From positions 1 to 10,074 of the forward strand of contig JAHBMJ010002988.1 in assembly GCA_018398765.1 (NCBI GenBank): a DNA stretch of 10,074 bases, written 5' to 3'. This stretch comes from Chromera velia (taxonomy: Eukaryota > Sar > Chromeraceae). The notes beneath the pieces are model-generated. The model made no database searches and was not told the DNA's origin. It saw nothing but the letters and a program-made list of their open reading frames with translations. Shown here piece by piece: positions 7,763-10,074 of the stretch. The translations under genes and the position numbers were made by a program. Positions within the stretch are counted from its first letter, which is position 1. The number at the start of each line of letters is the position of its first letter.

Positions 7763-8510
7763 TACACACACAATGCTTTTACTTTTTTCTGGATGCCATT
7801 TTTCTCTTTCATTCTTTCGTGTCCTTGGGGAAGTAGTGATTAGTGATTGATGCCCTGTGAGCACCTTTTGCATTATCACTGACTCGCAAGGTGGCTTCCT
7901 TTTTTTTTGTTGGCTCTATGTCTGTCTGCCTGTGCGTGTGTCTTTTTGTCTGTTTGTTTGAAAGCAAAGTGAAAAAGAAAAAAAGAAGAGAAGAAGAAAA
8001 AAAGAAAAAAGGAACTCTTCCTGTCTCCTTCTCGGCTGTTCGCTTTGTCGCCTTTTGTCGCGCATACGCTTGCCGTGCAGAGAGAGGGGGGGAGGGAGGG
8101 AGAGAGAGGGAGGGAGACAGAGAGAGATGTAGGCATGAGGTCGGCAGACGGGGATCCAGAGAGCGAGACAGATGCATGAAAACGGGCACGTGCAGATTCC
8201 ACTTTTGATGGTCGACGGGGATCACGGTCTGAACTCAGTGGCATTGTCTGGAGACCTGCTGGAGCGGTATGTGAAGGCTGTGCACGCAGGGAGTGCTCTC
8301 GAGGAGGTGTTACAGGACCCCGCAGCTCTCTGGGCTGAGCGAGAGAGAAGTGCTGGAAAGAAAGTTCAACAAACGGTACCCAAGGTTGAGAGCGAATCTG
8401 GATACGAGGCAGAAAAGGGAGAGGAGGGTTCGGTCCCTATGGACACGTTGAAGAGATTCAGTTCATGGGTCCCGCCCGCAGCTATGCCGGGTAGGGAAGC
8501 TTTGCTCTAG
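5702..8510 (+). CDS. Gene 2: join(5702..5738,6112..6593,8196..8510); alpha/beta-hydrolase (esterase/lipase-like), 277 residues
   Basis: The spliced product starts [13 protein letters not shown], continues [13 protein letters not shown] and VVSPDMEV, and keeps the whole alpha/beta-hydrolase layout. It has an HG oxyanion loop at residues 8-9, nucleophile elbow G89-S-S91-W-G93 (GxSxG), a strand VLLAPALK at 113-120, the acidic position D157 in VIVQGCRD, and the base H183 in MVDGDHGLN. The HGLESGPxGxKA opening and DGDHGL ending resemble small serine-hydrolase families near YqiA/UPF0227. The substrate cannot be told, and hydrolysis of a small ester or related bond is the family expectation. Splice phases fit exactly: G|GTCAGT at 5738 with CCAG|GC at 6111 rebuilds a Gly codon, and CAG|GTGAGT at 6593 joins TGCAG|ATT at 8195 in phase 0. 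A TGA at 5633 closes the frame upstream, so ATG 5702 is the first in-frame start. After the last hydrolase helix comes a charged tail of about 75 residues that families of this size usually lack. No signal peptide or membrane segment is visible, suggesting a cytosolic protein. Confidence 0.8.
5739..6111 (+). other. Gene 2 intron 1
   Basis: 373 nt with a GTCAGT donor and a GTCCAG acceptor. It is the only intron of normal length here without a microsatellite. A frame open across most of it makes it look coding, but the read-through protein lacks the hydrolase motifs, whereas removing it joins HGLESG to PRGAKA precisely. Confidence 0.75.
6784..7610. repeat. Compound microsatellite field (TG)n/(CT)n/(TCTG)n/(TATC)n
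   Basis: Runs include (TG)n 6784-6820, (CT)n 6822-6847, (GTCT)n 6850-6868 and 6895-6914, (TG)n and (CT)n 6987-7112, (TCTG)n 7128-7174, (CT)n and (TATC)n 7173-7217, (TCTG/CCTG)n 7225-7291, (TCTG)n 7381-7440, and (CT)n-(TG)n 7507-7598. All have pyrimidine/TG on the sense strand of gene 2 and lie in its second intron. Confidence 0.95.
6925..7486. repeat. Interspersed A/G-rich module, four copies
   Basis: Copies at about 6925-6960, 7300-7338, 7348-7380 and 7461-7486 share a CATGAAGAA-GAGGAGGGA-like purine core. Each ends in (C)ATATAG(T)GTCTG or TATAGTCTGTCTG and then re-enters (TCTG)n. They show that the microsatellite field expanded as a higher-order unit. Confidence 0.75.
7690..7772. repeat. 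(CT)n joined to (CA)n
   Basis: CT dinucleotides at 7690-7710 change directly to CA dinucleotides at 7711-7772, with a few CT and TA interruptions. The CA run is complementary to the (TG)n at 7564-7598, about 110 bases upstream in the same intron. Confidence 0.95.
8078..8129. repeat. Purine-rich GGGA/GAGA tract near the intron 3' end
   Basis: AGAGAGAGGGGGGAGGGAGGG followed by further GA and GACAGA units. It ends about 65 bases before the splice acceptor of gene 2 exon 3 and is complementary in type to the (CT)n blocks upstream in the intron. Confidence 0.9.
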
Positions 8511-8620
8511 GCTTGAGATAAAAGCATGACCAACTATGAGAAAGCAAAATCAAGTCTGAACCAGCAATTGCAGACATATGATTGCATGATTGATTGGTTG
8601 GCTAATCTAAGCGTGGTCTT

Positions 8621-8680
8621 TAGTTAATTAGTTAGTTAGTTAGTTAGTCAGTTATAGTTAGTTAGTTAGTTAAGTTTAGT
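8621..8680. repeat. (TTAG)n / GTTA tetranucleotide repeat
   Basis: About ten TTAG/GTTA units interrupted by AATT, GTCA and TATA, ending in AAGTTTAGTTTA. Begins about 110 bases after the stop of gene 2. Confidence 0.85.
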
Positions 8681-9056
8681 TTATGACCCCATGCATGGAG
8701 AGGCAAATTAAGATATTACTTCTCACTAAATATTAAAACCAATTTGACCAAATAGATTTAACTATTATTTGTACCCCTCCCTTCCTCTCTGACACCAGCA
8801 TCATGATGGTTCATGATCGAGTCAAGGTCTAAAACATAATTAGGAACATAATCGATCAGTGTTATATCAATGTTTTATATATTAATATACTATTACTGAT
8901 TATAACAATTAATACATGATGCCTAACAGTTTACTACTAAAACTAGTAAAATGTTCTTTACCGAATTGACTTCTAGGCATATCACAGTAAATAAAAAAAA
9001 ATCTCTCGAAAAACGAGTTATCTACTTTTTTTTTCTTTCTTTCTTTTTTTTTTGCC

Positions 9057-9094
9057 TGCAACACTTATGCAACAACCGTGCAACCACGTGCAAC
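9057..9094. repeat. Four TGCAAC motifs at 10-11 base spacing
   Basis: TGCAAC begins at 9057, 9068, 9079 and 9089, with unrelated short spacers. The regular helical spacing with non-conserved spacers resembles a protein-binding array more than a simple microsatellite. Confidence 0.6.
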
Positions 9095-9618
9095 AGCTAA
9101 ACAACAGTTTTAGACAAAGAAAAAGAAAAGTACCTGATAAAGAGAGTTATTATTTTACTTTTTTTTTTCTATGATACCCCTAAATTGACTTTGGGCTAAA
9201 CTACGAGTCAAACAAGTTGAAACGACGGTAATCAAACAGAATTTGAAACCCAACCTCATTATAACGCCTTAGACATCCTGGCAGATGAAACGCAAGACCT
9301 TTTCTTTTTAAATTTGCCAATCTTTTTGCTAATGAAGAGGCACCGTAAGAGTAGATAAGATGCATGGAAGAATCGCATTACAAGTTTATAACTACATCCA
9401 ATTCTTCATTTATTACGATTTATTTAGATTTACTAGACGATTTATCTAGGAATTTATTGATAACTTATTATAATAAAAAATAAAAAAAAAATACTCATAA
9501 GCTAGTTTACGTAGGCAACTTATAAGCTTTCAATTTAGTTTTAAAGCAGTTATAAGGCCTCAATTTCAAGTTGCTAAAAAGATCGAAAGCGAAAAACTAT
9601 TAAAATTATGACTAAGAA

Positions 9619-9637
9619 TTAGTCTAAAATAGACTAA
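9619..9637. repeat. Short perfect hairpin
   Basis: TTAGTCTA at 9619-9626 and TAGACTAA at 9630-9637 are exact reverse complements separated by AAA. It is too weak in GC to be called a terminator. Confidence 0.6.
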
Positions 9638-9640
9638 AAT

Positions 9641-10074
9641 GAGTGTTTGCCCAGGGCTGGGTTAATTTGGAATTTGATTAAGTTAATTAAGTTAGATTAA
9701 CTCATAGTGTAGTGTCTGCCAGACCGTGGCTAACCATGGCCTAGACTAGCCGAGTACTGCCGAGAAAGGCAGTGTATATGACGCTCTTTTACTCCATACT
9801 ACTCTATGCATGCAGGCCGAATGCATCAGCAGTGGATTAATTCAGCGCCTATATTAGCGTCCCAGCCGGGGTCAAATATTCTAATGTTTCGACAACAAAA
9901 CCCCTAATCATGGGGGGCTCGTACAAAATACCTTATGCAACGGCGTTACATAAGGGGGCTGGAAAGGGGGGGGGTCTTATACAGAGGTGGTCCCTCTGGG
10001 CGCCGCTGTATTCTAGCATCCATTACATATACGCCGCCGCCTTATGTAACCAGCAAATTGCTGGCGTTTGGGGG
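9641..10074. other. GC-richer terminal segment with inverted repeats, possibly part of a mobile element
   Basis: Base composition rises again and several short palindromes occur: CCCAGGGCTGGG at 9650-9661, the CCTTATGCAAC/GTTACATAAGG hairpin at 9931-9955, and CCAGCAAATTGCTGG at 10050-10064. No coding frame is supportable. The segment is cut by the end of the window. Confidence 0.4.
9931..10050. repeat. Three-copy CCTTATGYAAC inverted repeat
   Basis: CCTTATGCAAC at 9931-9941 faces GTTACATAAGG at 9945-9955 across a 3-base loop. CCTTATGTAAC at 10040-10050 is an exact inverted copy of the 9945 arm. The outer pair encloses about 84 bases, with partial extension of similarity into the G/C-rich flanks. 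Confidence 0.75.

Larger units (their letters stand above)
6594..8195 (+). other. Gene 2 intron 2, packed with simple repeats
   Basis: 1602 nt with a GTGAGT donor and GGGCACGTGCAG acceptor. After about 190 bases of ordinary sequence it is almost entirely (TG)n, (CT)n, (TCTG)n and (TATC)n, broken by four short A/G-rich modules. It then has (CT)n-(CA)n at 7690-7770, an A/G-rich stretch at 7962-8010, and GGGA/GAGA repeats at 8078-8129. On both sides of it the protein reads in phase 0 from the acidic-residue strand into the histidine strand. Confidence 0.75.
8511..9640. other. AT-rich region downstream of gene 2, no gene seen
   Basis: Immediately after the TAG of gene 2 the composition becomes AT-rich with many stops in all six frames. 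It presumably begins with the 3' UTR of gene 2. It contains a TTAG repeat, poly(T)/poly(A) runs, a phased TGCAAC array and a perfect 8-bp hairpin at 9619-9637. No tRNA, rRNA or exon could be supported. Confidence 0.6.

Noticed and set aside
6601-7879. Overlapping frames of Cys-Val, Ser-Leu and Thr-His repeats on both strands
   Set aside because: Microsatellite translations inside the second intron of the hydrolase gene.
8621-8680. TTAG repeat as an interstitial telomere
   Set aside because: The unit is TTAG without the G-rich run of known telomeres such as TTTAGGG, and it is short and interrupted.
9797-9855. Exon-like TGCAG followed by a 13-codon open segment to TAG near 9811
   Set aside because: Too short, no partner exon, and TGCATGCAG occurs often by composition.

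Overview
The window looks like nuclear DNA of a eukaryote with intron-rich genes and very abundant microsatellites. Two protein-coding genes on the + strand can be assembled only by joining exons across GT...AG introns. Most of the long open frames on both strands are artefacts of stop-free (TG)n, (CT)n, (GA)n and (TCTG)n tracts. Five of the seven proposed splice acceptors end in TGCAG, and GCATGC-type palindromes are scattered through the window. GC-rich exons, simple-repeat-packed introns and TGCATGC motifs would fit an alveolate such as a chromerid or coccidian. That placement is inference; no rRNA, organellar gene or other diagnostic marker is present.

Layout: 1-531 is a 48-bp tandem repeat followed by low-complexity DNA. 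532-4128 is gene 1, modelled as five exons (532-681, 1062-1369, 2519-2733, 3403-3798, 4040-4128) whose phases are mutually compatible (0, 2, 1, 1) and give a 385-residue product, probably lacking its true N-terminus. Its first two exons weakly resemble the start of a HAD-IIA (CECR5/HDHD5-like) phosphatase that has lost the catalytic DxD; the rest is acidic and unrecognised. 4129-5701 is more AT-balanced, with a few orphan exon-like segments, a possible minus-strand first exon (5191-5233) and a candidate shared promoter region with a TGCATGC palindrome cluster. 5702-8510 is gene 2, an alpha/beta-hydrolase of 277 residues in three exons (5702-5738, 6112-6593, 8196-8510). It carries a complete HG motif, GxSxG elbow, acidic residue and histidine, and its first coding exon is only 37 nt. 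8511-10074 has no supportable gene. It is AT-rich, with a TTAG repeat, helically phased TGCAAC motifs and a final inverted-repeat cluster that may belong to a small mobile element.

The two genes show no obvious metabolic link beyond both being hydrolase-fold-like. The most distinctive property of the window is its introns. Several are built almost wholly from simple repeats. Some contain complementary repeat arms, (CT)/(GA) or (TG)/(CA), that could fold in the pre-mRNA, and in one the donor is continuous with a (GT)n tract.
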